Shown here: positions 12,430 to 24,808 of the stretch, one piece after another
Numbering within the stretch: position 1 is the stretch's first letter
How the letters are laid out: each line of letters begins with the position of its first letter
Assembly (NCBI GenBank): GCA_012932295.1
Contig: JAAONU010000008.1
Span: 35,764,949-35,828,948, forward strand
DNA length: 64,000 bases
Reading direction: 5' to 3'
From: Cyclina sinensis
Lineage: Eukaryota; Mollusca; Bivalvia; Venerida; Veneridae
The notes under the pieces: model-generated
What the model was told of the DNA's origin: nothing
Seen by the model: the letters and a program-made list of their open reading frames with translations, nothing else
The model's database searches: none
Made by a program: the position numbers and the translations under genes

Positions 12430-14870
12430 CTGAAAAAGGTATTTATATATTTATATCAGGTTGTTGCATCCAGACATAGAGGAACCCATGTTCTTGCAAA
12501 ATGATTCTTATTTGAAAAGCCCAGTTACCATCGTATGCATTACCTAGCTCGCAATCATTTTTCAGCATCATGTAAACCTTTTTCTGAAGTGACAATTCAT
12601 CTTGTTCTAATATTTTCATGCAGTACATGTATTTAATCATGTTAATCTTACGCATAACGGACATAGGTATTCTAGAAAGTTCTCTGTAGAGTGCATTTAA
12701 GTTTGTGGATGTTTTTTAACCTAACATACGGCGGAGAAATTTCGAGTGCACATGTTCAATATCATTGGCAGGGTGCATACCCATATTTCAGATCCGAAGT
12801 GTAAAATCGAAGATACCAAGGAATCAAACAGCCTAAATTTCTGATAAATTGGCAGTTCTATGTTATTTAATATTGTAAAGAGATTGTGTAGCCTATAGCC
12901 AGCATGCTGCATGATATTTTTCCGTGTGCGATACCAATTACCATATTTAAATAGCGTTAAACCAAGATACTTAAAAGAATAAACTACTTCCATTACTTCA
13001 TTATTTATATTAAAATTAAATAAAGTATGTCTTCCCTTTTCAAATATCATGGCCTTTGTTTTTCTGTGTTTATTTTTAAGCCCCAGGCTGCGCAATAAGT
13101 TTCTATATCGTTTAAGATAGATTGAAGTGTTTCTGGTGACGTTGCGAAAATGGCCTGGTCTTTGGCATGCAGTAGTATAAATAATTTAAGTTTATTTACA
13201 GTAAAAATTCCATCAAGATCTACATTTATATTTTCAACTATATTGTTAATCGAGAGCATGAACAAAAGTGGCGAACTTGGATCACCTTGTTTTAAACCGA
13301 TGTTTGAGTAAAAAAAGCCTGAAAATTGGGTGTTATACCTTACACATGCACTACTGTGTACATTGCTTCGATTGCTTTAACCATTTTACAGCTAACATTT
13401 TCAGTCAAAAGTTTATGCATTAGATTGGACTTATCAATTTTATCGAATGCTTTCTTGTAATGGATAAATATGGTGTACAGTTTTTGACCAGAGTTAAGGG
13501 TCTTTGATGTAACAGAGTGAATTATAAACATTCAATCCATTATAGATTTCTTTTTCTGAAACCCAAATTGACCTGGTAATAATTTATCATATTTTTACTC
13601 CAATCTGTAATACGGTTGAGCAGTAACTGGGTATAAATTTTAGCTACAATATTTATCAAATTTATAGCACGGTAATTTCATGCATCGTTAACATCGCCTT
13701 TTTTAAAAATGGGTGTTATTATTCCATCACCCCACGATGTAGGGTACTCATCACTACTATAAACTATGTTGTAGAGTGCAAGTAAAAACGGCTAAATATA
13801 GTCATATGATGCCTTAAAAACCTCAATGGGCAAATTATCAATTCCCGGGTTTTTTTTGTTATTTTGAGAGAAAACCCCTGAACATATTTCGCTTTGGTAA
13901 TGTCCTTGTCCAAGTCCTGACAAAGTATATTTTGCGTGGTCTGGCTGGTCATTATTATTTAAAGGAATTTCACCAGATTCTTGAAATGGTCATACAAATT
14001 ATCAGTAGTTAACGTGTCTGCATTCCGAGACGTCTTCTTTAAACCCTTTTTTATTTTTTTCCAAATATTTCTTGGTTCCCTTTTTGCTAAATCATTAATA
14101 TTTTGGCCTTCCCTTATCCTGAAATTATGTTTAGCCTTTCTCTTTTATTATATAGTGTCCTACTGCATACGAAATTTTGCCGAGATTTAACATTGCTATT
14201 TATATTAAATAAATTTCGCGCTGCTTTAAATTCCTTTTTGAATTGTAACAACTTTGATCAAACCATTTCTTATTTTATTTATAATTATGGTTTTGTGCTT
14301 TACGAGTGACAACCCTTCCATAGATATCGAAAGTAGTTCTATACATAATATCAGTAAATTCATTAACCATTCATAGACTGGCTCCCTCGACGCTTGATTG
14401 GCTAAACGGTTTAAATCGTTATGAATATTCATGAGCTGCGCATGAAACTTGTCTAATTTACTATCCTCCCAAACTATTTTTGTGTAACTATCATCGTATT
14501 CAAGTGCACTGGGCATCTGCCTACTATCACATGATTTTCTAAACAAGCTAAACAAAAGCGGATTATGGTCAGAGTGTTCATTTTGTTCTAAAATCTCAAA
14601 ATTTGACAGTGTACCGAAGTCAATGAAATTAAGTAATAAATAATCAACATTACTTTTACCATTTACAGAACAAAAAGTATATTGGCTCTTTCCATTATCA
14701 TTTAACAAATGGCCATTACAAAGAAGTAATTCTGTAATTTGACAAGTATCTAATATTATTATAAATCACCTCCCATTATAATCTAACACCTGATCTCTGT
14801 TTACATGCAGTGGTCTGTCACATGTATTTACTATAGACAAATCATTATCAATAAACCGTAAAAATCCCAT
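12430..14870 (-). pseudogene. Degenerate 5'-truncated LINE (endonuclease and reverse transcriptase remnants)
   Basis: Minus-strand frames, in order from right to left, give an APE-type endonuclease tail (14230-14870: 'GKSNVDYLLL', then 'SDHNPLLFSLF'), a reverse-transcriptase middle ('YKKAFDKI' at about 13340-13530), and a C-terminal part (12721-13265: 'WGLKINTEK', 'SFKYLGLTL', 'ILHFGSEIW'), plus a terminal fragment at 12443-12664. The catalytic YADD/FADD position reads 'HAKDQAIFA', so the active site is lost. Frameshifts and stops separate the pieces. The order fits a non-LTR retrotransposon of the CR1/Jockey/RTE kind; the clade cannot be fixed by eye. It was probably truncated on insertion, since the endonuclease N-terminus is missing. 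Confidence 0.8.
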
Positions 14871-14879
14871 TTATAACCT

Positions 14880-16150
14880 GGGCTTTTATTAGAATCATGG
14901 ATCATTCGAAAGTTGGGGATGGGCATTAACTGGAGACACATAATCACAAGACAGACCGATTTTCAAAGCAGGGCTTTATATGAAGGTATGTTTTAACTGA
15001 AAAATATAAAACCAGTGTATTTTTTAATTCAAATGAACAACATTTCCAAATAAATACCATAGTAGCTCAATATAAAGATACTCATTTCCTCATTCAAATG
15101 TGACAAGTCCAACTTTAAATGTTTTAATGAAACAGACTCAAAACAATCAGGTAAATATGTTAATAAATGTACCTGAAATAATTCAAATGTAAGTTTTATC
15201 TAGCAAAGTGTAATTGACCAGTAATTCAACATGTCTTGTAAATAACAAAATATTCACAACATTTTAACACAAACCTTCTTCCTGGACATTTAAACGTGAT
15301 TCCTTACGCAGTTTAATTTTCCAAGTTTTTATATGATTAATATTTCACACCACTACTATAGTACAGTGTGCAGCTTTACTGACCAAATACTCTCTTTTAT
15401 ACACTGACGGTATTATCTTTTCACTTTTGATAATTTTTTTCGGAAAAAAAAAAAAACTGGTTGTTTGTCAAAACGACATTATTTTTCCTAAACTGAATTG
15501 ATCGATATTTTCTGAAAAAAAATTAATAAACTTCGTCGACCGTCAAATTAGTTTTGATTAAACATACCTAGAAAACCTCAAAAATAGACGCATACGTCAT
15601 CCTTAACTGGGCTGTTTATATTTTCGAAAAATGCATTTATAAAAAGCTACTTTCGTTTTGAATACCCCGACTTCTTTATCCCGCCATTGTCATTTTAACT
15701 GTTTCCGGTTATGCATGAATAAAATCCACCATCCGTTTAGAACGTGGAGTCGTGGGAATAAACCGTGATAACTATTAGACGGCTCTGGTTGTAGTACTGC
15801 AGTTCATAAGAGCACACTTTTCACCTTAAAATAAAAGCATTATTAGAAATGTTAACACTGGAATTTTAATATATGTAACTATTCAAATAACCCAACTTTT
15901 TTTCTCAAATAATATTGGGATTACCTAAAATATTCTTAATTCAACGGGAATATGGTCAATACTGTCCTTGAAAATTAAAGAAGGCTAAAGGAAGTTGCCT
16001 ACACACGAGGCCCATAGTCATTGCTTCAGTGTCATAAACAAAATTTCTTTGTTCAAACAACAAAAAGTGATGTTTGTGAATATATATGATTAATTTCATG
16101 TAGAAGTGTCATGTAAGAATATTTTCTGATCAAGAATTAGAAAATTTACA
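14880..16150. other. Non-coding, partly duplicated in copy B
   Basis: The block 14990-15370 matches 34850-35170 closely. No open frame of note and no splice-bounded exon was seen. The stretch at 15640-15800 is more GC-rich than its surroundings but has no identified function. Confidence 0.45.
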
Positions 16151-16161
16151 CTTTGTGTGAC

Positions 16162-16197
16162 CAGGGCTTTAATTTACAAATGTAAATTAAAGCCCTG
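16162..16197. mobile_element. 36-bp perfect palindromic insertion with 7-bp target duplication
   Basis: Two 17-base arms (CAGGGCTTTAATTTACA and its exact complement) are separated by 'aa'. GTGTGAC flanks it on both sides (16155-16161 and 16198-16204). The empty site in copy B at about 34616 reads 'gtgtgaattag' once. CAGGG ends with 7-8 bp duplications suggest a hAT-like element reduced to its two ends. Confidence 0.7.
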
Positions 16198-16679
16198 GTG
16201 TGACTTACTCACTGTATGCTAATTTCTCTGTTAAGTTCTAATTGCATCAATACACTTCTGTTCTGTAAACTCAGTCAGTCTCGAAACAGATTTATGGGTA
16301 AAATACTGGAAACTCTATAAAGAATATAAATATTTTTTACAAGAACGGTTATAGACCTATTCATTGACCGTTACAATCTTGATCTGGGTTGTTATTGTGG
16401 TTTCAAAGTTTAACTTAATCATATGATAGGTCAAATCTTGATTTACGTCATTATCTTAATCAACTATATTTTTATCGTTTTGGTGATACCAAATGAATTG
16501 TCAAATATCAAAATGTAACCGACATCTCAATATAAATGACCTTTATCATTTTTTTTATCTTTGAAACGAAACATGGGCGTATTTACATTGTTTTTTCATT
16601 TTTTTATCTAAAAAAATCCACCTGGTGCATGATCAACGATAAGCAATATTAATTAATTTACACTATCTATTTACCAAAT

Positions 16680-16945
16680 GACCGACACACACTTGCGAGT
16701 TGGGTTATTTTCGCTTGTGGAAGATATAGTGCAAGGTACAGAAAGCATCCCATTTCAGTGACACTCCTGGTTCTTTAACATGCTCAGTGTAGAGCACCGA
16801 TACATGAGACCGCAGTTTAATGTCTTATCCTGACAGACAATTAATTGTGTTAGTGGGCAACGGGGTATCGAGCTCGCGACTCCTGGATTTTCAGTCCAGA
16901 ACGTTACATGAGTCATCGGTCCGCCCCGATTACATTTACTCCCTT
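16680..16945 (-). mobile_element. tRNA-derived SINE
   Basis: Read on the minus strand, the head resembles a tRNA: 'ggggcggaccgatgactca' (D-arm/A-box region), an anticodon-like stem 'ctggactgaaaatccag', then 'gcgagctcgatacccc' as a decayed T-arm/B-box. The tail runs left towards 16680. The head is retained in copy B at 35868-35935, so the SINE is older than the duplication. The stems are too decayed for a tRNA gene. Confidence 0.6.
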
Positions 16946-17780
16946 AACAACTCGATATACGAAGATGTACAAGGTTAGCTTTTCGAAAAAGGGCCGTTTA
17001 GTACTTTGTTTTATAAGAGAAAGCATATGAAAAGCATTATAGCTTGGTATTTTAATTCATGTAATGTAAGAACATATCATAAACAAGAAAATTGAAAAGA
17101 CTCGAGTTGTCAAGAAATGCATAACAGAAGATTAATTCCAACAGCAGAAATATAATAATCGTATTTCCATTGTTTCAAAATATTCTGTTCATGTTCAGAA
17201 GCGTTCTCTTTGGATTTATCTGAAAACAATTTAACATAGTTAAGACAATTTAAGTAACTTGCAAAACCTTTATAATACAACTGCAGCAATTTTGTTAGTT
17301 AGTGCACTGGAAAAAGTGGTGATTGAATAGGATGCTTTTCATAGAAAAATAACATGTCTCAAAATTTATCGTGTAGCGCAACTTTAATTTGATACTAACC
17401 GCTTGAAAACCAAATCAGGCATTACCGAACTGAACCCGGACATATTGCACGCTCAAAACAAATTGCCGTTTTCGCAGTACTTAGGGCTAATTACAATGCC
17501 TTTATATATGACAATGTTGCACAAAAACATGTCTCTCTTTTTCTGTGTGTTCTGTCCGTATTGAGCGTAACAACACATTTACAAACACGCTTTGTTGTTA
17601 CGCCGTGTGAATTTACCGGGATATAATTGGAGAATTTTACAGACACCAGCCTATGTACGATTGTGTAGCAAATTGCCAGGGCTACATCACCAAAATATAT
17701 GTGGAATATGTAACTCTAAGCTGTAGCATTTCAATTTTTTGCTTTTCTGTTATATGCAAAACTCTTTTACACTTTTTTGT
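16946..17780. other. Non-coding sequence conserved between duplicates
   Basis: It matches 35936-36690 nearly base for base over long stretches, apart from a deletion in copy B near 36240 relative to 17240-17395. No exon was recognised. Confidence 0.5.
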
Positions 17781-17781
17781 T

Positions 17782-20010
17782 TAGCTCACCTGAGCACATA
17801 GTGCTCATGATGAGCTTTTAGGGTCGATAGCTTTTCGGTGTCCGTCGTCACTCGGCATCCGTCGTCAACAATTATTTCAAGGGAGATCTTCTCTGAAACC
17901 ACTAGGCCAAATTTGATGAAAGTTGCTCATGAAACTCTACCAAATTGATGGGGCATTTGAGCTAAAACTAGATTTTAAAAGTGAAAACTTCAAGAATCTA
18001 CTCCGAATCCACAAGGCCACGAGCTAAGATATTTAGTATTTAGCATCGTCTAATGGACCTCTACAAGTTTTTTCAAATCATGGCCCAGGGTCAAAATTGA
18101 CCACATCCCAGGAGGTACATGATTTCAAATAGGCTTATATAGTAAAAACTTTCAAAAATATTTTCTGAAACCGAAAGGCCTAGGGCTAAGATATTTGGTA
18201 TGCAGCGTTGTCTAGTGGACCTCTATCATGACTGTTCAAATCATGGCCCTGGGTTCTAAATTTGCCCAGCTCCAGCTGCAACATGATTTTACATATGGGG
18301 AAAACTTAAAAATCTTCTTGTCTGAAACTACTGTGCCATAGGGTTTGATATTTGTTATACAAGTTCACCTAGAGCTCCTCTACAAATGTTATTCAAATTA
18401 TACCCCATGGGGTCATTATTGGCCCCGCTCCAGGGGTCTCTTGATTTAGGTTATACAGGGAAAACTTTGGAGATCTTCCTAAATTAAAACACAAGGCCTA
18501 GGGCTAAAATATTTTGCGTGAAACATCATCTGGAGGTCCTCTACCTATATTTTTAAATTATGCTCCTTTTTAAAGACCTGCATAGGAGACAGTTTAAAAA
18601 TCTTCTTGGCCTAGTGTTGAGATATTTGATGTGTGACATGGCTTAGTAGATATCTACAAATTTATTCAAATCTTTGTACTGGGGTCAAAATTGGTAGAGT
18701 TCCACCAAGGCTGAAAATAAGACTTTCCAATTTGTATAATAGAGCCTCTATTAATTGACAGATATATTAGATATTTGGTATATAGGCACCTTAAATAAAT
18801 CTCTGCCATTCAATGGGTCAAAGTCAAAGTCACCGAGGCTAAAGATACATTTTCATACTATTCCCAATAGAGTCTTCATTTATTGACCGATATCTTAGAT
18901 ATGTGTTGGTAACTTGCAAGGACTCTACTCTGGAATCGAGTTTGAGATCATTGGGGTCAATTTCAAGTTCATTGAGGCTAAAAATATATTTTTCTTCTTT
19001 TTGTCATAGAACCTTTACTTATTGACTGACATTTTAGATATTTTGTATATAGACACCTTTCATGAACCTCTACCAGTAACTAAGGCAAAGATCACCGAGG
19101 CACCGAGGCTAAAATAGTTTTTTTTCTATTTAACCTCTTAGAGCCTCCACTTATTGACCTATACCTTTGATATTTGGTTTGTACTTACCTTGAATCAACC
19201 TCTATCCTTAGGTGTGGTTTGAGGCCACTGGGCCAAGGCCAAGGTCACCGAGGCTAATAATAGATTATTCTACTTTCTGTCATAGAACCTTTATTTATTG
19301 ACTGACGATTTATGTATTTGGTTTGTGGGCACCTTCCATGAACATCTACCATTCACTGCCGTCAAGGTAAATTCACCAAGGTTAAAATAGATTTTACTAC
19401 TTTTCGTTATGGAGCCTTCATTTATTGACCTATCTCTTAGATATTTGGTATGTAGGTACTTTGCATCGACCTCTAGTACAGATATGGGTTTGAGGTCACT
19501 GTGGGTCCATGTCAAGGTCACAGAGGTTAAACATAGATTCTTTTCTACCTTAGATCATAGTGTTATACTCCCATTAGATTCAGTTTCAACAAAACTTTCA
19601 CAAAATATTTATAAACAATAGATCTTTCTTTTTCTCAATAAACCTGATCCCATCATGAGTCAAAAGAAACATATCGTGTCATGTCTGCATGATAGTGATT
19701 TCACAACTTTGATAATCTTATAAACCACTGGCTGAGTTTTCATTTATTGACAGATATTTTAGATATTTGGTATGTATGTACCGTAGACATCTGCCCTCGA
19801 GTTGGATTTTAGGTCACTACAGTAACCGAGGCTAAAATTCAAAATTGGTCCCACCCCAGGGTTTACTTGGTTTTATATAGACTGATATAGGTAAAACTAT
19901 AAAAAAAATCTTCTTGTCAGAAACCACAAGGCCTGGAGTATAGGTATTTGGTGTGTGAATAAAAGAATTTGCAGTTTTATTTAGGTGATCGATAAAAGGG
20001 CCATCATGTT
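17782..20010 (+). repeat. Dispersed repeat block ('gctcacctgag' to 'gggccatcatg')
   Basis: It starts 'tagctcacctgagcacatag' and has a 'ccgtcgtc'-rich head, then units with 'tctgaaaccacaaggcctag' (17890-18640), then units with 'attgaccgatatcttagat' and 'caaggtcaccgaggctaa' (18700-19560). It ends at 'gggccatcatg'. The same element is in copy B at 36690-38366 and 41450-41560. Confidence 0.75.
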
Positions 20011-21584
20011 TAATTTGTATTTACGTTTCGTCTGCTTTACACGTTACTATTCAGTTATTTTTTCAACAAAGCCCAGAGCTTATGTTTGCACCTTGGTATT
20101 GAGCTTTATTTTCGCTGTACAAAATGTTTGTTTTGAAGGGTGTATGAAGAATTGAGAATATCTTAGTTCTTGCAATTTGTAAAACAGTTTATTAAGTGAG
20201 TTTTAATCCCAAATCCGACATAATGTTCTCAGTTTTGCAAGTTATTAAGATCTTCTTGTAAGCTTTTTTTATTTGGGGTTAAAGTATTTATTCTCAGATA
20301 AATATATGCAGGGGTGGATCCAGGTTTGGATTTCAGGTTGTAGGGGTGGGGGGGGGGGCGCAAAATGTTCGGCCCAATTTGTGTCCGTTTTCTACCTCAG
20401 TTCAACAGTTTTGATTATGCTAGAATATACTGATCTGGCAATTATATCAAATGGGCCTCTGATTATTCAATTCAAACCACTTTTTCGATGGCTTTGTTGT
20501 TTTCTTCTTGTCTAATGTCCTTCCTTACATATTGACAAACAGAATGAGAAAATAATTTGATGTTGTGAACTTTTTCAAATTTATGTTAATCGTATAATCT
20601 TTAATGAGACATATCCTAAAAACAACTCATGTTATAATACTATCGTGTTTTAATTGCTCTTTCTGTATATAAAAATTTAAAGCTGTAAAGATAAACACTA
20701 CTTTCTAAGAAGGTGTTCATTTATTATATGTCGCCACCCTATGGAAGGAGATATCCGCCAGTGTATGCATACTGCTGTATGACAATTGCATATTGCTTTG
20801 TTTAATTCGTTATTATAATCTGCATTTCCCAGTGTCTTTGAGTTTATTTCCTCTGCTTGTTGCCAATATCTTGCAGCTTTTGCAACTCGATGTATGTAAA
20901 TCAAACAATTTTTAATTTAATGTAAAAGGAAAATGCGTATTCGGGTGTTAGTCGATTGTATATAAGTTTGAAATGTTGATGCTTATAAGTCCTTACTACT
21001 TTTGACGTGATTCTTTGTGACTATATATCGTTTAATACACACATAAGCTTTTAAACATCTATTATTTCCTTTCGGTAATTTCGACGTTGAATGTTTGTTT
21101 CAGAAGACTTTTAAAGTACACGATTCAGCCTTGAATTTATGTTTTTTTGCACTCAGTTATGTGTAATGCTTATCAATTTATTAAAACAAACTTTCATATT
21201 CATTTAAAGATACCAGTCAGCACAAAGCAATAGCAAACATGAAACTAACCGAATGCATCTGAAACATGTATTCATATAACGCTGGGAACCATTTTTATCG
21301 GCAGTTTCCGTAAAAAGGTTAATCATGCACGGTGTATTGACAAAAAGATACCAGGCAAACTAGTGCAATCCAAGACGGACAATACAATAGGACACAAAGG
21401 TAAATTGCTTTTTCAAAAGTTTATTTCGTTGAGAAATTTGCACTTTCCGCCCGACATAAGTACTCCAGGCAACTACATTTTCACTGACCGACTATTATTG
21501 AAAAATCCCACTTTTTTCCAAATTTTGATAAATAATTTCTCAAAAATATAATGCTACAATTTTCAGTATATTAGACGTACTGTG

Positions 21585-21665
21585 CAGCCTACCAGGACTC
21601 AAACTCCATACCCTTGGAATACAGTTCCGCTGATCTACTGTCCGAGCTACCCAGCCTCATACAGG
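21585..21665 (-). mobile_element. tRNA-like SINE head inside the 20740-24089 element
   Basis: The minus strand reads 'gggtagctcggacagtagat' (A-box-like) and then 'ggagtttgagtcctgg' (B-box-like) about 40 bases on. Anticodon stem pairing is poor, so a SINE head is favoured over a tRNA gene. Confidence 0.5.
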
Positions 21666-21854
21666 TAATTTCTGAACAGTTCTGAACAGTTCTACACACT
21701 TAAGCATTTTTGTTAAAATCACGCATTTTAATGTTCACTCAAAAACAAAGCTTAATCATAAAACATACAATATGACATTTAAAACATTTTCATGATATTT
21801 TTTATTTTTCAATTAGCTGAAAAAATACTAGAAAATGAAAAAGACTCCTGTTTT

Positions 21855-22702
21855 TAGCTAACCTGAGCCTTCGGCTCATTGTGGGCTATAGTGACCGGTC
21901 TTCGTCGTCCGTCAACAATTTCGTTCAAACGACATCTCCTCTGAAACCTCTGGGCTAAATTTGATGAAACTTGCCTGGGATGTTCCTTGCATAAAGCTCT
22001 ACCAAAGTTGTTTAAAGAATTCAATTCGGTCAAGAATTCTGTTTGCTATGGCAACTTAAAGGAAAAACTTTGAAAATCTTCTTGTCTGAAACCACAAGGC
22101 CCTGAGCCTTAAGATTTGGTATGTAGCATTGTTTAGTAGACCTCTATCAAGTTTGTTCAAATGATGCCCCTTGGGTCAAATTTGGCCCCATCCCGGAGGT
22201 CAATTGATTTTACATAGGCTTATATAGTGAAAATTTAAAAATCTTCTTGTCTGAAACCACAAGGCCCTGAGCCTTAAGATTTGGTATATAGCAATGTCGT
22301 GTGGACCTCTACCAAGTTTGTTCAAATTAAGCCCCTGGGGTCAAATTTGGCCCGTACCCGGGGGTCAATGGATTTTACATAGGCTTATATGGTAAAACTT
22401 TAATAATCTTCTTGTCTGAAACAACAAGGCCCCAGGATCTAAGATTTGGTATGTAGCATTGACTTGTGGACCTCTACCAAGTTTGTTCAAATTATGCCCC
22501 TGGGGTCAGATCTGGCCCTGCCCCGGGGCTCAACTTATTTTACATAGGGAAAACTTTGAAAATCTTCTTGTTTAAATAAAATATGAGATCTTTGAATATC
22601 TTCAGTTAGAAAATGTAATGTTGCATCTGATGTTTGCTTAACGGAAGACCCTCAGGCAAAGTACTCAGGTGAGCGATCCAGGGCCATCATGGCCCTCTTG
22701 TT
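21855..22702 (+). repeat. Dispersed repeat, compact member of the 17782-20010 family
   Basis: It starts 'tagctaacctgagccttcgg' and has three units with 'tcttgtctgaaaccacaagg' at about 22080, 22240 and 22410. It ends 'gggccatcatggccctcttg'. Both family ends are present, so this looks like a full-length short member. Confidence 0.75.
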
Positions 22703-24546
22703 ATAAATTTATCTCAGAGTTAAGTCATTCAACCAGTTCCGATTGACATTTTGACTAAATACTCAAATGGTGCCTTTAACTTATAGACATATCTATCTAC
22801 AATCAGGGTCTCTTTTAAAGACCCTGCTACAATGTAGTGGTTGAGGCCACTTCCAACAACCTTGTTGTTACCGACAGTGTTGGAGCTTCATGAAAGCGGT
22901 TGGGGTACAGTTCCCGTGAGAACCCTTAGGTTTATTTTCTCTACTTATATACTTCAACAATATTCTCAGTCATATAGACGCTATGCATAATTTATAATTC
23001 TTTTATATTTTTCCTCCATTCCGTTAAGAAAGGGTGATTTGCCAAGAAAAATGGAAAAGTTTTCTCAAACCTAATCGGTCCACTGACCACATTGTTTTAA
23101 TATAATCCTGTTATACATGAATGTAGTATTTTCATACATGTTTGAAAATGATGTAAGACGTGGCCTTTCTCTGTGAATCTGTCAAGAAAGCTATAATATA
23201 AACAAATAACCAGATTTCTACCTCTAATCTTCATTATTTGACCCACTTTTCCGAGAATTTCAATTGACAATATAAAATTATAAATGACCTCAGGTCAAAA
23301 CTTGCACATATTGTGTAGATGGAGAATTTTACCACTGAAAAAGAAATATTTACTAATTCACTTACTTCGCCATTATTTAGCATTTCATCCAAAATACACG
23401 GGCAAGTAATTACTATTTCACCGTAAAACCACGGAAAACACCGAAGGTCAAATTTGTTCTTCCACAGTTATCTCTTGTGTATAATAATTTGCGCTAGAAT
23501 CTTAAATTCTTTACTGGTTCCCTACGAAGTTAACATTGACATGATGCTTTTAACAACCGATTGACGATTATACTAAGTTTATGCATCATTTTTAAATACC
23601 TCTATTCCTGAAGTTTAAACATATTTTTCTATCGTTCATGTTGTTTATGATTACCTTCTGGAATATTCAATTTCAACAACAGTCATGTGGTAGCAAACAA
23701 GAATGATGTTGAATAAAAAGCTGATACATTCAAATTAAGAAACATAAAAGACTTAAGTAGTTGTTAACTACTTGTCACATTAAATAGCAACAAAGTCAAA
23801 TGAATTTACAAATACATAGTTTTCAGTCTATAATTTTACAGATAAACATCTGAAGATCACAACGGTACAGAAAATGTTAAACCACAGACTCTAAATGTGC
23901 AAATAAGAGTTAGTTGAATATGGGAATGAATTGTAACAATAGCAAGAGGAAACACGAAAAACAAATTACTTATAAGTAGAATATATGCAACTTTAATGAA
24001 GTTGTCAATAAGTAGGACGCATATGAAAGTAAATTACATAAAATTGTAATTTAGCAGTAGAGATACAATGGCGGATATCCCCTTCCATACCACCCACCCA
24101 GAACTGTACAACAACTCCCTATATTATTTATATATATTAGATATATTCAGTGTCCTATCAGCGAACAATACACTCGCTCTTAAAAAGTTGTGTTTTGATA
24201 ATCTACAAACTGTATAGAAATGTCGGCTTTAATATGCTTTTGTATGCACCGTAATATTTTTCATAGATTAAATAGCTGACATCTGATTTAGGCCTTTTTT
24301 TTTGATTCCATAAGTTTTTGATATTACATGTCTGTATTTTAACTACCATTAACAACAAACACTGGAAAACAGAACTGTATTAATGAAGATATTTTTACAA
24401 AATAAAATTTATCGTTAGGTTTTACTACAGTTAACCCTTCATAATTCATCATCCGTGAAATATCTTGGCAATCTCCTTTTTCAATATAATATGTATTTAG
24501 ATAAAACCAATATCAAAACAAGATACTGTAAGGACACGCCCCTTAA

Positions 24547-24571
24547 CGCAAATTCTTGAAGAATCTTCTCT
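24547..24571 (+). promoter_or_regulatory. Heat-shock-element-like promoter motif, gene A
   Basis: 'aattcttgaagaatcttctc' contains TTCnnGAA followed by a further TTC, a gapped HSE-like arrangement about 50 bp upstream of the TATA box. It is identical in copy B near 42731, although flanking bases differ. The function is inferred. Confidence 0.35.
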
Positions 24572-24614
24572 CATTAGAGAGTGTATGCTTTTATTATTAC
24601 TATGTAAACCGCGT

Positions 24615-24623
24615 TATATAAAA
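24615..24623 (+). promoter_or_regulatory. TATA box of gene A
   Basis: TATATAAAA lies about 45 bp upstream of the ATG at 24668. That leaves room for a start site near 24645 and a very short 5' UTR. The copy B equivalent is TATATAAGA at 42791. Confidence 0.6.
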
Positions 24624-24667
24624 ACGTATCGAAGAGAGGTGTTTTCCTTAATATATCATCAGGGAAG

Positions 24668-24808
24668 ATGCATGTAACTCTTACGTTTATACTTTTTACT
24701 TTCTTGGCATTTTCATGCGCCACAGATCTACCAGGGAAGAAAAGTCTACAAGATTATGCGTCACTTTGTCCATTAAATGATATTTGCGGAAAATCTGCTT
24801 CAGTACAG
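24668..24808 (+). CDS. Gene A exon 1 (signal peptide)
   Basis: 47 codons ending at donor 'gtaatt' in phase 0. It encodes the signal peptide and the first two mature cysteines (SLCPLNDICGKS). The start is the first ATG downstream of the TATA box and is conserved in copy B. Confidence 0.75.

Larger units (their letters stand above)
20740..24089. mobile_element. 3350-bp TIR transposon inserted in copy A only
   Basis: The left end reads TATGGAAGGAGATATCCGCC and the right end, reverse-complemented, TATGGAAGGGGATATCCGCC; similarity runs about 37 bp inward. CCACCC flanks both ends (20734-20739 and 24090-24095). Copy B at about 42282 has one uninterrupted 'ttgccacccacccag', the empty site. No transposase was recognised inside. 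The interior carries a SINE (21585-21665) and a dispersed repeat (21855-22702), so it has been invaded itself. The superfamily is not assigned; a 6-bp target duplication is unusual. Confidence 0.8.

Noticed and set aside
24068..24190. ATGGCGGAT start upstream of gene A
   Set aside because: The ATGGCGG lies inside the right inverted end of the 20740-24089 transposon.
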